Of a DNA stretch of 64,000 nucleotides, positions 1-9,815 are shown piece after piece. The notes under the pieces are model-generated. The model saw nothing but the letters and a program-made list of their open reading frames with translations, made no database searches and had not been told where the DNA came from. Source of the stretch: Aphelenchoides besseyi (taxonomy: Eukaryota > Nematoda > Chromadorea > Rhabditida > Aphelenchoididae). The DNA lies in NCBI GenBank assembly GCA_024699855.1, contig JAMPIQ010000003.1:3906001-3970000 (forward strand), in the 5' to 3' direction. Position 1 is the first letter of the stretch; each line of letters starts with the position of its first letter. A program made the translations under genes and the position numbers.

Positions 1-240
1 GACATCGACTTGTGAACGTGCGGGCATCGGGAGTTTCACGTCGGTCGGATCGGAACGTTTCAAACGAAACAATGTACGATCACCACCGCGAAATTTGGTG
101 AACCAACGGCTAATTGTAGGAGCTTTGGGAACTCGAGAACCATAAACACGACGCAGCTCTCGATAGGCTTCCTTGGCTGAGAGTCCTTGATCGAACAGAA
201 ACAGAAGACAATGACGAAGATGCACGGTTTTCGAAGTCAT
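1..240 (-). mobile_element. mariner-type transposase N-terminal HTH fragment, cut by window edge
   Basis: An open frame runs from an ATG at 240 down to base 1 without a stop (80 codons) and continues off the window. Residues 7-55 look like the Mos1/mariner N-terminal helix-turn-helix: LRHCLLFLFDQG, then AYRELRRVYG, then PTISRWFTKFRGGD, which matches the family's pattern of a basic first helix, a VYG turn and a final W-F-x-x-F-x-x-GD. This domain binds the transposon's terminal repeats. The catalytic DDD part, if present, lies outside the window, and no terminal inverted repeat was found upstream. It could also be a host gene that reuses only this domain. Confidence 0.6.
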
Positions 241-546
241 TCCATCTGAACAACAAGCAGTGAGCTGCCGTTACATCAGTAGATAGACAACTTACATGCC
301 ATTTTGACGAATTGAAGCGAACAGTCGAAAGACAAGAAGAGCGAATTGAAGAAGAACAAAAACTGAGGACTCAGTTTCACGATTGTAATCGCAAAAGTAA
401 TTCGAATTTTTGTCTTCCGTCACGATTTGGATTGGCATTTTGTTTGATTTAACTTTGCTTTAACCTTCAGCGATCACTTGGCATAATGGGCAGGTAATGG
501 ACATCAGTTTGGACGGCAACCTCGTTATTCTATTGGTTTTATCAAA
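241..546. other. intergenic, upstream of the Nudix gene
   Basis: AT-rich sequence between the divergent mariner fragment and the Nudix gene. No open frame with coding character, tRNA or clear repeat was seen. It presumably holds the Nudix promoter. Confidence 0.4.
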
Positions 547-1665
547 ATGAACTGGAGAGCTGCATCATCGGTGATTCTACGTGAGTTGACTTTTGTTTTG
601 TCAGTTAAGAATTTTTCAGTGAACACTGAAATAAGATACGTTTTGATGATGAAAAGAGGACCAAACGCCAAATTCATGCCCAATTCTTTGGTGTTTCCGG
701 GCGGACTTCTTGACGCGACAGACATAAGATTTCCAACAGAACGATCGAATTATCATCTAGTTGATGCTCAGCCAATTCAAATGAAGGGATTCGAAGATGA
801 CTACGCTTTTCGGGTTGCCGCACTACGGGAACTATTTGAAGAATCGGGTATTCTGTTGATTTTTAATGCAAACTGTCGAACAAGTGAACTTGTAACTGTT
901 GCTGATGATCCTAAATTGGTCGAATGGAAACAAAAAGTAAAAAACATTTTCGATTGGTTTGAGTTTTGGTATTTAGGTCTGTGAATCACCATCCAATTTT
1001 GCCGATCTTTTCACCACCACTCAACTGGCCGATGTAAACACTTTGGTTCCCTGGTCCAATTGGTTGACACCAAAAAGTTACAAGCGCCGTTTCGATACGA
1101 TGTTCTTCCTTGCAACTGTTAACTCCGATTGCGATTCGCCGGTCGGGTTCTGTGAACGTGAAATGGCTGAAGCCGAATGGGTTCATCCAAGTACGGTAAT
1201 TGAAAGATCGTCCGGCAAATGTGAGTGATTATTTGTTTCTGTTTGTACATTTGAGATTTAGGCGAAGTCTCACTACCACCTCCGCAGTTCTACGAATTGG
1301 CGCGAGTCCGTTTCTTAAACTATGAGTCGAACGAACAGTTTCTTCAACACGCAAATCCGATGCGAATTACACCACAGGTCGTGGAAGCCATCGACGATTC
1401 TTCTCTCAGATGTGCACTTCTACCCGGCGATCATCTGTACGTTACACACGAGGCCGAGGAAGTCGATGTGAAGCGAATGACGAGCAAAGAGATTATTCCG
1501 AACAAAGAAATCGATGAGCTTCGTGCGATTCATCGTTTGACTTATCGAGCAGAACCGTTAGCTTATACAAGACAGGAGATTCATGCGAAAAATTTGCACA
1601 GAATGCCGCATAAAATGCATTTGTTTTATTTCAACGGAGATTCCGCTTTCGATTGGCCGTTTTGA
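547..1665 (+). CDS. NUDT19: NUDT19-like Nudix hydrolase
   Basis: Four exons fit: 547-580, 620-936, 977-1220 and 1262-1665. The N-terminus has the NUDT19 layout: a short lead, a strand with MMKRG, then FMPNSLVFPGG. The Nudix box is split by an insertion, as is usual in this subfamily, and its helix reads RVAALRELFEESGILL with the REx2EExG metal-binding residues intact. Exon 3 carries WSNWLTPKSYKRRFDTMFFL and exon 4 PPPQFYELARV, both typical of the family's C-terminal half. Mammalian NUDT19 is a peroxisomal CoA/acyl-CoA diphosphatase. This protein ends in WPF, so no type-1 peroxisomal signal is visible. The role in CoA turnover is inferred from family. The start is the first ATG, in frame across the first splice. 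Confidence 0.88.
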
Positions 1666-2015
1666 ATCGTTGAAGACGATCGTTATCGAAGTAAAAAGTT
1701 CTCATTGCCTGAATTCACTTCTTCTCTTCTGTTTAATCTCGTGGTCGATCGTCGACTAGAAAGCACAAGCGAATGTTTTTGGGTTAATGTATTTCCTGTC
1801 GTCTATCAATCCGAAAACACGAACTTTGGACTCTTAACCATTTTGCTCTTCACGGCGGTCGGCGACGTTCGATTTTTTCGTGAGTGCCCACTGCTCAGAG
1901 CTTGTTGTTTACCAGTCAGTTAGTCTTCTGTTTGTGTCCTCAGTTCGCACTTTGTGATATCGGCGTGTTTCGATGACCTTTCGTTTTTGTGATCGTCGTA
2001 TTTCAGGTTGTGGAG
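1666..2015. other. intergenic between Nudix gene and ETFDH
   Basis: About 350 bp with no convincing coding frame. A TTTCAG acceptor-like site at 2001-2006 lies nine bases before the ETFDH ATG and may be a trans-splice or 5' UTR splice site. The two genes are on the same strand, so a loose operon is possible but not shown. Confidence 0.35.
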
Positions 2016-4103
2016 ATGCGCTTGAGTGCCATTCGTTTGATCCACACAAGTCGATTGTGTCGGAACGTGGTGAATGGCAAATGGACGACCACTCATTACA
2101 CTCAGCGACCACGTGAAAACGACGAGCGATGGAAAGATGTGGATATGAGTCGTGTGAGCGATGAATACGACGTCTTGATTGTTGGTGGTGGTCCTGGTGG
2201 TTTATCGGCAGCAATTCGTCTGAAACAGTTGGCAGCTGAACAATCGAAAGGTGGATTTTTATCGTTCGTTAAAATTTAAATTCCATTCTTCAGAAGTTCG
2301 TGTTTGTGTGATTGAAAAGGCTGCGGAAATTGGAGCTCATACGCTTTCTGGAGCGGCTATCGAAGTCTCTGGTTTGACGAAACTATTCCCGGATTGGGAA
2401 GGTAATTGTCCACCGGTTTATCAAAAAGTGACGGTAAGGTTGTTTTTCTCTCAAGTTGTTTTGAATTGTCTAATTTCACAGGATGAATCGATTGCAATTC
2501 TAACGAAAAAACGCCGTTTCCCGGTTCCCATTCTTCCGGGAGTACCGTTAGCCAATCACGGCAACTACGTTGTTCGTCTCGGCCACTTTGTTAAGTGGTT
2601 GGGTGAAGTGAGTGTTTTTCAATGTTTTCTTATTAGATGCTGTATTTCAGAAAGCCGAAGAGTTGGGTGTCGACATCTACTCGGGCATCTCCGGTCAAGA
2701 AGTTTTGTACAATGAGGACGGCTCGGTTCGTGGTGTTGCGACTGGTGACGTTGGAATTGCAAAGGATGGATCGCCAAAAGAGAGTTTTGAACGTGGAATG
2801 GAATTGTTAGCAAAATGCACGATCTTTGCCGAAGGATGTCGTGGTCATTTGACAAAGCAAGTTACCAAGAAGTTCGACTTGAACAAAGAGTGCGGTCCGA
2901 TGAGCTATGGCATTGGTTTGAAAGAGTTGTGGGAAATCGATCCTGCTAAACATCGTCCGGGTTTTGTTGAACATACGCTGGGATGGCCGTTAGTTCGCGA
3001 TCAATACGGCGGTTCATTTCTATATCACATCGAAGACAACGGACAACCACTTGTGGCCGTTGGTTTTGTCGTTGCATTGGATTACAAAAACCCATACATT
3101 CATCCTTTCAAGGTATCTTTCATTTTTGATTATTTTTTTAACTGGTTTTTAAAGGAGTTTCAACGCTACAAAACGCATCCGTCAATTGCGAAAACGTTGG
3201 AGGGCGGAAAGCGTATCAGTTATGGAGCTCGTGCATTGAATGAAGGCGGCTATCAAACAATTCCAAAGTTAGTCTTTCCGGGAGGATGTTTAGTCGGTTG
3301 TGGAGCCGGTATGTTGAATGTATCAAAACTGAAAGGCACTCACACGGCAATGTGGAGTGGAATCTATGCTGCGGAAGGAATTTTCGCTGATCTAGATAAA
3401 GAAAGTAAGTTCTTCGATAATTAATAGGAAACGACTGTTTTAGCTATCACTCCAACAAAATACGATGAGCTGTTCAAGGGCTCCAAAATCCACAAGGAAT
3501 TAAAAGCATCACGGAACGTTCGTCCATCCTTCAACACAAAGTTTGGATGGTTCGGTGGAATGGCCTATACGGGACTCTTCTTCGTTCTTGGTCGTGGTAT
3601 CGAACCGTGGACTTTGCATCATGGAAAAGCGGATCACGAAAAAATCGAACCAAAGGAGAAGTATAAACCGATCGAGTATCCAAAACCAGACAACAAACTC
3701 ACTTTCGATTTGCTTAGTTCAGTTGCATTGACTGGCACCAATCACGAAGAAGATCAACCGGCCCATTTGACTTTGAAGAACGACGACATTCCCGAAGAAG
3801 TGAATTTGAAAAAATACGATGGACCGGAGTCTCGTTTTTGTCCTGCCGGTGAGTATTTGTAACAACACAACCAATTCATCGACAATGTTTCAGCGGTTTA
3901 TGAATTCGTTCCACGAAATGAGCACACAGACGAACTGCGTCTTCAGATCAACGCTCAGAATTGTATTCACTGCAAAACTTGTGATATTAAAGATCCGACG
4001 CAGAACATCAATTGGGTTTGTCCTCAAGGGTATGTTTGTGATTTCTTGACGACACTTATTCGCAAATTCTAGTGGCGAAGGACCGAAATACGATGGAATG
4101 TAA
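2016..4103 (+). CDS. ETFDH: electron transfer flavoprotein-ubiquinone oxidoreductase (mitochondrial)
   Basis: Eight exons join in frame to 594 codons plus stop: 2016-2250, 2294-2433, 2482-2607, 2651-3112, 3155-3404, 3444-3848, 3894-4029 and 4073-4103. The enzyme passes electrons from ETF to ubiquinone in the mitochondrial inner membrane, serving fatty-acid and amino-acid oxidation. Visible signatures are a basic, acid-poor mitochondrial presequence, the FAD-binding motif [26 protein letters not shown], and the 4Fe-4S ligands: one Cys in RFCPAG, then CIHCKTC. The sequence ends [10 protein letters not shown], the conserved family terminus. Length matches the family (about 600). The ATG at 2016 directly follows a likely splice acceptor. 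AATAAA-like signals lie just downstream. Confidence 0.96.
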
Positions 4104-4328
4104 ATCTCTTTACGAATAAATTATTCAAATAGGCGTTCATGTGTTATTTACGAGTTTGCTTTTATACCCGAGATGTAAATAAAAACTATGAAAGGATTTT
4201 CTTGAACTGTCTTTAAAAATTTAAAACCATTCACTAAACATTATGTACCTTATAATGTCGATGCTCTTGAAAAGAAGTTCATTTTGCAATGCATCAATGG
4301 AAAGAACAAGATACCGCTCTTTGTTTGT

Positions 4329-4750
4329 CTAACGATCAAAAACAAGCAAATCGAAGTTCTCCCACGCGAATTCACGTCGACGTTTGGACGGAATCTGAAC
4401 GTTCTCTTCAAGTGGACACACCCGATTTGCTACTCGAGCCACCAACTCACGATCTCCGTTGGTTGGAAGGCGAGTTGACTGACGAATAAGCTTCTGAAAC
4501 AGCGGGAATAAGAAACCAGTCGTTGATCTTACCGCCATTGCTTCTGCATCGGGAATGCGAATCGAACTGCGCAGTGGTCCAACTCATCGGTTGGTATCTT
4601 CTGACTGAGACAACATTGAAGACGATTCAAATGGCTCTTGGAGTGGAGTTGAATCGATGGAGCTGAGAGTGGAAGACGATCACTCTGAACAGTCGATAGA
4701 AGAGCGATTGAATACAAACTCACATTGTGGTTATTCGTATTTCCATCCAT
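4329..4750 (-). CDS. novel 95-residue protein, copy A
   Basis: Not recognised. Four exons join in frame: 4750-4724, 4684-4533, 4493-4451 and 4394-4329. Each intron is GT-AG and 39-56 nt. The second copy at 16834-17255 keeps every splice site, the reading frame and the stop, with few residue changes, which argues for a translated protein. Features: N-terminal MDGNTNNHN, a central IPTDELDHCAVRFAF followed by MQKQWRSLFVSQ, a basic stretch IPSKRRREFAWENFD, and end VFDR. No signal peptide or membrane segment. It is transcribed away from the secreted peptide gene starting at 4979, so the two probably share the 4751-4978 promoter. Two single-exon minus ORFs in this region are artefacts of reading through these introns. 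Confidence 0.55.
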
Positions 4751-4851
4751 GATGTTGACTGATTACCCTCGGTCAACTGTTTCGAAATGGAAAGAGCGAA
4801 TTTGTATAAGCAAATTGTTGACAAAAGTAGTGATTCCGTGGAATCGACGAG

Positions 4852-4859
4852 TATAAAAG
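4852..4859 (+). promoter_or_regulatory. TATA box of peptide gene A
   Basis: TATAAAAG, 127 bases before the ATG at 4979. It is conserved at the matching position in copy B (17357). Confidence 0.6.
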
Positions 4860-4978
4860 TAGCGTTTGAACTCAAAGATACGCATTCCCTCTTTGTCGCC
4901 CCTCAGTAAATTAGTCAGTTTCCTTTCTCCTGTTCTTCTTCACGTTCTTTTCTTTAGAGTTCAACGGACAACTTTGAC

Positions 4979-5228
4979 ATGAACAAACAACTCTTCTTCA
5001 TCTTTGCCGTGGCTTTCGTTTTGATAACTTTGATGCAAGTCCAATTGGTGAGTTTTGAACTCATTTTGCCTTTTGATTCACTTGTTTCAGATCGATGCTA
5101 AATCAAATGGTACTGCGCCGGCTGGTGTAACCATTGGTGTAAACTCTACAGCGTCATCGATGTTCACTTCAATCGGTATAGTCGTTGTTCCATTGATTCA
5201 ATTTACTGTCGGTGCCGCTAATTTCTGA
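4979..5228 (+). CDS. small secreted peptide, copy A (68 aa)
   Basis: Two exons, 4979-5047 and 5091-5228, joined by a 43-nt intron. Exon 1 encodes almost exactly a signal peptide: MNKQLFFIFAVAFVLITLMQ followed by VQL. The remainder is about 45 residues: a short polar segment with an N-x-S/T site, then a hydrophobic C-terminus SSMFTSIGIVVVPLIQFTVG ending in NF. The paralogue at 17498 has the same gene structure, signal peptide and C-terminal pattern. The hydrophobic tail could act as a membrane anchor, a GPI-type signal or an amphipathic antimicrobial-like helix; the sequence does not decide. An AATAAA signal lies near 5264. Function unknown. Confidence 0.72.
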
Positions 5229-5369
5229 ATCACGACGTTTTTTCTTGTCACTTTTCGAGACTGAAATAAAGATGCTGTGAAGATCCTGATTTACAAGCGG
5301 ATCGTGTTGTCTGATTGGCGTGTGGTGTTCAACTGCCATATTTTATTAATCAGTAGCGTTAGCAATAGA

Positions 5370-5720
5370 ATCAATCCATGGTGTTTTCGGAAAGCAGCGA
5401 AAATCCATCATTCGATCAGCATTGGCCACCGTTTCACTCGTTCTCAATGAGTAGAATTCCGGAAGACAACGATAGAAAACGTCGTCGTCCATTTTAGCCA
5501 AAGTTCTCCAAGTCGTGGAATGGACCACTGAAATAACGATTGCGATTGACGAGCATCGCTGATTACGTGTTCGTAGAAATCGCCGGATAAAATCGTTGTG
5601 AGAATCTGAGCTTCTAAGTTGAATGCGATTGGAGCTGGTTGAGAGCGTTGAAGCAACTAAAATGTTGATATAGAGTCAACTTTGGCGTTGACGAGTGCAT
5701 TGTTATAAGAGGTCAATGCT
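5370..5720 (-). pseudogene. decayed fragment of the NYN endoribonuclease gene
   Basis: Minus-strand sequence here matches parts of 19183-19640, the third and second exons of the intact NYN gene. Recognisable pieces correspond to VNADRMM, the segment MDDDVFYRC, and the SGDFYE strand. Stops and frame changes break the reading frame, and the flanking exons are missing. The fragment sits just downstream of peptide gene A. In the intact locus the NYN gene likewise sits downstream of peptide gene B, so both belong to one duplicated block. Confidence 0.7.
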
Positions 5721-6025
5721 TGCAACTGATTGATTCATGTTCATTGTGTTTTGAAGAGAGAACAAAAGTGCATAAAAGACAAATTAAAGAGTTGCGAACG
5801 TTTCTTAACAGAAGATGCTATGAGTCGAAATAAGATTCCAGTCCTCGCCGATTTCATCCCGTCAACAAGGTTGGAGTATCTATTTGTCAAGTTTATCGAG
5901 ATCCTAAAGGATTTGAAGGTATTTGAAAGTCCAATTTCACTTTTTACTTTATTGTGTTTTGCTTTGCCACCGCCATCTGTTCGTAGCAGATTTTCGTCTG
6001 TAACAACCACAGGCTAAACAAGCAG
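5721..6025. other. intergenic
   Basis: A plus-strand open frame crosses this stretch, but it has no recognisable domain, no splice context and no paralogue. Treated as non-coding. Confidence 0.35.
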
Positions 6026-7145
6026 TTATTGAGAAGATCGAAAAGTTTTGCTTGCTCCAACACACGAGCCCTGAGATTTTGAAGACTCGCGAGATTTAAC
6101 CATCGGAACTTGAGAAACTTCCTCTCCGTTTGTTTCATCATGTTCTTCTGCTTGGTGCTAAATCAAAAGATGAAGGATTAAATAGTTAAGTGAACTTGCA
6201 GTCCCTTTCGATGATTGTCGAGTTCGACGAGTTCCCGTACGCAGCGGCGGCTTGGGTGCTTCCGGCGATCCGAACGGAAGAGCGGTTGATGGTTTAGAAG
6301 CTGTGGATCGCATTGCACGAGTACGTTTGGGCGGTGGTTGGTCTTGTTCATCGTCGTCAAGTTCGATCACATCGATTTTCTTTTTCTGTGTTGAAGCACG
6401 GCGATTGAAAGCCATTTAGTTGGCAAAACTGAATCAATTCAAACATCAGTGAAACACAAATCGAACTCGTAGTCCAACCACGTAAACACACCAAATACTA
6501 AATGCCTCACGTATTTTCGCGTTATCATTGAACTCACTTGTTTGCTTTCGTCTAATCTTGCCACTAACTGATCGATTTGCTTGACCTGCTCTTCATACGT
6601 ACTCTTCGGGGTGCGAATAATTCGTTTATACTGAAAACAATTGTCATTTGTAGTTTTTTTCTAGTGTTTACTTCTTCAACAGCGTCTTCGGGAGCACCTT
6701 GTAAGAACAGAGGCAATGACGATTGACTGGAGCTGCTCGCTGATTGCTGTGTTGAACTAACAGTCGGTTCTTCAGGTTGAATTTCCATTGGTCCCGGTTT
6801 GCCATAAATGACTTGAATTGGAGGCATCGATGCTCGACGTTGAGCATTAATAGGCATCATAGAGTCGGACATCATTCGATTAGAGAGTGGATTGATTGAT
6901 GAAATCAATGGATCCATACCGTGTGGTTGTTGGCGTTGAAGTAGAGCGGCGTTTTGTCGATAAGCAGCAAAATCGGAAGATCCGAAACTCTCAACATCCA
7001 TCGGTCTGGAATTCCACATTCGCGAGTTAAGAGGAGAGATCGGGAAGTTTGACTGCTGATTTTGAGAAGCATCAAAATAACCACCGGCCGAATAGGGAGA
7101 TATTGAGGATGGCGAATAGGGACTACCGAAGTAGTTGCGATTCAT
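6026..7145 (-). CDS. unrecognised Ser/Pro/Gln-rich, probably nuclear protein (294 aa)
   Basis: Four exons join in frame: 7145-6672, 6630-6538, 6385-6200 and 6157-6026. Residues 1-158 are low complexity, rich in S, P, N, Q and M. Residues 159-189 look like a short coiled coil (YEEQVKQIDQLVARLDESKQ). Then come the basic KKKIDVIELDDDEQDQPPPK and KRTRAMR, which could be a nuclear localisation signal, and a polar tail. Intron 3 only keeps the frame if it uses a GC donor (GCAAGT at 6199); the nearby GT would run into a stop. The start is the first ATG after a likely acceptor (CTTCCCAG). No known domain was recognised; it could be a transcriptional or RNA-binding cofactor. Confidence 0.5.
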
Positions 7146-7689
7146 TGGCACAATGGGGCCGATGAACTGGGAAGATACCAAAGGGAGGAAAAAGCGGCAA
7201 AAGTTTGCAGAAAACTCATTTTCCAAATGACCAATCGAATGCAAAAAAGAACTCAATGTCAACAGAGGGATGAGCGGAAACCAGAATAGAAAACGAGAGT
7301 GGCGGAACGCCCATTTTTGCGGACCGTCCGAATTATCCGGTACTCACTTCCGATCGAACAATCCGACTGGTCATCGGCGATTGGCGTTCCGCTCGAACAA
7401 AACTCACTAGTTGACTCGTTTTCTGACCCAATTCGAAAAATTATTCACACATCACATAAAAAAGCGAATTAGAAGAGATTTATCCTTTTCAAGACAATCG
7501 ACAACTACCATCTCGATTAAATTTTCGGAGCGACCGTGCGAGTTGAGACTGGAGTCGTGAATCAAAGAATGAGATCGTGAAAGAGTTGTGGTCCTTAATG
7601 CTGTTACAACTATGTTTCGAGAATGTCTGTCAGTGGATCGTAAATGGAACTCGTCAATAAAGGACTTAGCGAGTACAAGTAGGAGCAAG
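7146..7689. other. intergenic
   Basis: Lies upstream of the 6.0-7.1 kb gene and downstream of the 7.7-9.2 kb gene, both on the minus strand. No coding exon was supported. Confidence 0.35.
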
Positions 7690-9163
7690 CTAATTGTCGC
7701 GATGTTCAGCCGATTCATCATCCGCTTCATCATCCGATTCATCATCATCATTCAGTGTAAGTGGATCCAAGTCGACTTTAAATTGTAAAGCGGCAACACC
7801 ATTTGGTTGCTCTCGCCATAGTTCCACTTCACAATATTGCGGAATAAACACGTCATATTCATCGTTCTCGGTTCCTGGCATGACGAGGTTAGCAAAACGC
7901 AGCACCTTGAACTCTGTAGTATTGAGTATCTCTTCCACTTCTTGCTTTACGACCTGAAAATGATCTTAAATCGGACCTTAAAAAGATTTCACTTTTTTTG
8001 ACTCCGCTTTGTATATTTTGAAGTTGTAAACAAGTACCACATCAGTGAGGGATAGACTCGCTTTTTGCAGCTCCTCAATTTTTCTGCATTCGTCTCGTAT
8101 CCAAACAACCAGCTTTTGTAAACTTAACTGAAATTTCGGACATTTATGTTTGCGCTTAAAAAGATGATCTACTTCTTCGTGTAGATAATCATAAGTTTCA
8201 AAACGACAGTACAGTTGGCGCAAATTAGGGAAAAACGGCATCATCTTAGTAACTTTCGGGACTATATTATGCATTTCGTCCAAATTCCTCCAAGTAAACT
8301 TCAGTTTCTTAACAGAAGGACATGTAGGAAAATCATCAAAGAAGTTGTCGTCAATAGTCGCTAAAAGCTTTAGTCAATGTTTTAGTGCCAAGAATCTTAC
8401 GGTCAAAAATTTCAGGGTCTATGACAAAGCTTTGCACTACTAGTTCTTTGATTTGATATTTGGTCAGCACTTGCTTGAATTGATCTAAGCAAAATTTGAT
8501 TTGAACTATCCGGATACTTACAAAGGTTTCCGATGCTCAAAAAAGAACTCATTAAATTTAGACGAGGCATTTCCGACAAACCAATCATTGATTTTGCATG
8601 ACCATCAAGAGAATATAGCTGCTTTTGTATTTGCCTGATTATAGCACTATGGTTTTCAGCCTCAAACATATCGTTAAAAAGATTCAGTGCAATGTGCCCT
8701 AAAATACCAGTGACTTTAGATATAACGACAAAAGCAGACCCCTGAAGAGCTTGCTAACAGCTGAGAACTCATCCGCATATTTGTAATGGTATCTATAAAG
8801 ACGTACATACTGTACATCCAGGAGTTGATTCCAAGTTCGAATCTCTTCCAACGTTAACTTAAATTCAGTTGCCCAGACTTCATCAAATTTTCCTTTCATT
8901 GATGAGACAAGGAATTTCTTGTCTTTGCTACTGTATTCGAAGATTGCAAACTCATATACTTGGTGCAACTGAGATGCTTGAAGGAATTGTCGTGATATCA
9001 ACTAAAGAGTATTATTATAAACACACGTCATAGCAATACTAACCAAGTATTTGAAAAACTCAAGAGCTGACAACTTATTATCTCGTGGACGATAACACAC
9101 ATATTCGTTTCGATGCATAAGCAAAATTGCTTTCGAGTAGGTAGTTAATTGTGGTTTAGACAT
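7690..9163 (-). CDS. unrecognised protein, leucine-rich, F-box-associated-like (about 424 aa)
   Basis: Six exons can be joined in frame from an ATG at 9163 to a stop at 7690, all with GT-AG introns of about 35-45 nt. The protein is rich in Leu, Phe and Lys, with recurring hydrophobic spacing such as PNLRQLYCRFETYDYLHEEV and CPSVKKLKFTWRNL. This resembles the irregular leucine-rich half of nematode F-box/FTH-type proteins. No clear N-terminal F-box was seen. The C-terminus is very acidic (LNDDDESDDEADDESAEHRD). A tandem GAT-rich stretch at 7710-7755 encodes that tail and produces misleading ORFs on the other strand. Function unknown. Confidence 0.55.
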
Positions 9164-9530
9164 TTTGGTTCAAATGACCAAGCTGACCAGCGCGGATATT
9201 GGTCACAAGGTTTTCAGGATGCCTTTGTGGATAAGTGCCAAAAGTTACGGACAACACTTGACATTACATTGATTACGCAAATAGGATTTGTTCTGCAGGC
9301 AAGACTTGCATTAGAAGTTGCAGTTTGCAACATGCAGAAGCGAATAGGCAACTCATAGGAATTCTTGTTTATATAAGAAACTCACTTGTGAAACCAAACG
9401 CAAAGCATCTTGACTACACTTCTCGACGACAAACGGTCGGCAATAACGAAGACAACCGTCCATTAAGCGACAAAGTTGAAGCCCATGTCAAGCCAAATAT
9501 AGTCTTCGAAAACCGAACAGCAGGAGATGT

Positions 9531-9610
9531 GCAGTGATAGCCGAGTGTGAAAGCGGTCCGCTTGCAGAAGGTCTCTTCTTTTGCCGGTCGCAGGTTCGAT
9601 TCTTCCGATT
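9531..9610 (+). ncRNA. degenerate class-II tRNA-like element (tRNA pseudogene or SINE head)
   Basis: Contains TAGCCGAGTGTG (9538-9549), a perfect A-box, and GGTTCGATTC (9593-9602), a B-box, at class-II tRNA spacing. The acceptor and T stems do not close properly, so a working tRNA is unlikely. It aligns over its length with the opposite-strand element at 9733-9815. Confidence 0.4.
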
Positions 9611-9732
9611 GTCGAGTTTCTGCTTCGTATTCAGAAGGGAAAAGAGTGGACGGTAGATGACTGCAAGGGTTCAAGTCGACTTTTTTCGAACTTTTTGGAG
9701 TCCTTTTGGTAGATCCAATGCAAGAACTTGAA

Positions 9733-9815
9733 ATCACGACAGAAGGATCCGAACTCGCAATCCGTCAACGAAGAGCTCCTGCAGGTAGAGCGCTTGACCG
9801 CTCGGCCACCACAGC
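9733..9815 (-). ncRNA. degenerate class-II tRNA-like element, inverted partner
   Basis: On the minus strand it starts GCTGTGG, then TGGCCGAGCGGT (A-box), then a possible anticodon stem GCTCT/GGAGC, and AGTTCGGATCC as B-box. It resembles a Leu-type tRNA, but the T stem and 3' acceptor strand are not complementary and the base before the putative anticodon is not U. Confidence 0.4.

Larger units (their letters stand above)
4322..5228. repeat. duplicated block, copy A (divergent gene pair)
   Basis: This stretch is repeated at about 16827-17750. From 4322 to the TATA box at 4852 the copies are nearly identical at a constant offset of 12505 bases. Between the TATA box and the ATG at 4979 they diverge and differ in length by 14 bases, and the coding exons of the secreted peptide are diverged paralogues. 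The block holds one minus-strand and one plus-strand gene, both with conserved splice sites. Confidence 0.85.

Noticed and set aside
4329..4538. Unspliced minus-strand ORFs at 4329-4538 and 4529-4750 (and their copies at 16834-17043 and 17034-17255) as separate proteins
   Set aside because: They read through GT-AG introns; joining the four exons gives one better-supported frame with a single start and stop.
7452..7751. Met-rich minus ORF and Ser-rich plus ORF around 7690-7960
   Set aside because: They are other frames of the GAT-rich stretch encoding the acidic tail of the 7690-9163 gene.
7710..7760. Tandem CATC/GATG repeat as a CRISPR-like or satellite array
   Set aside because: Short, imperfect and inside a coding exon for an acidic tail; no spacers.
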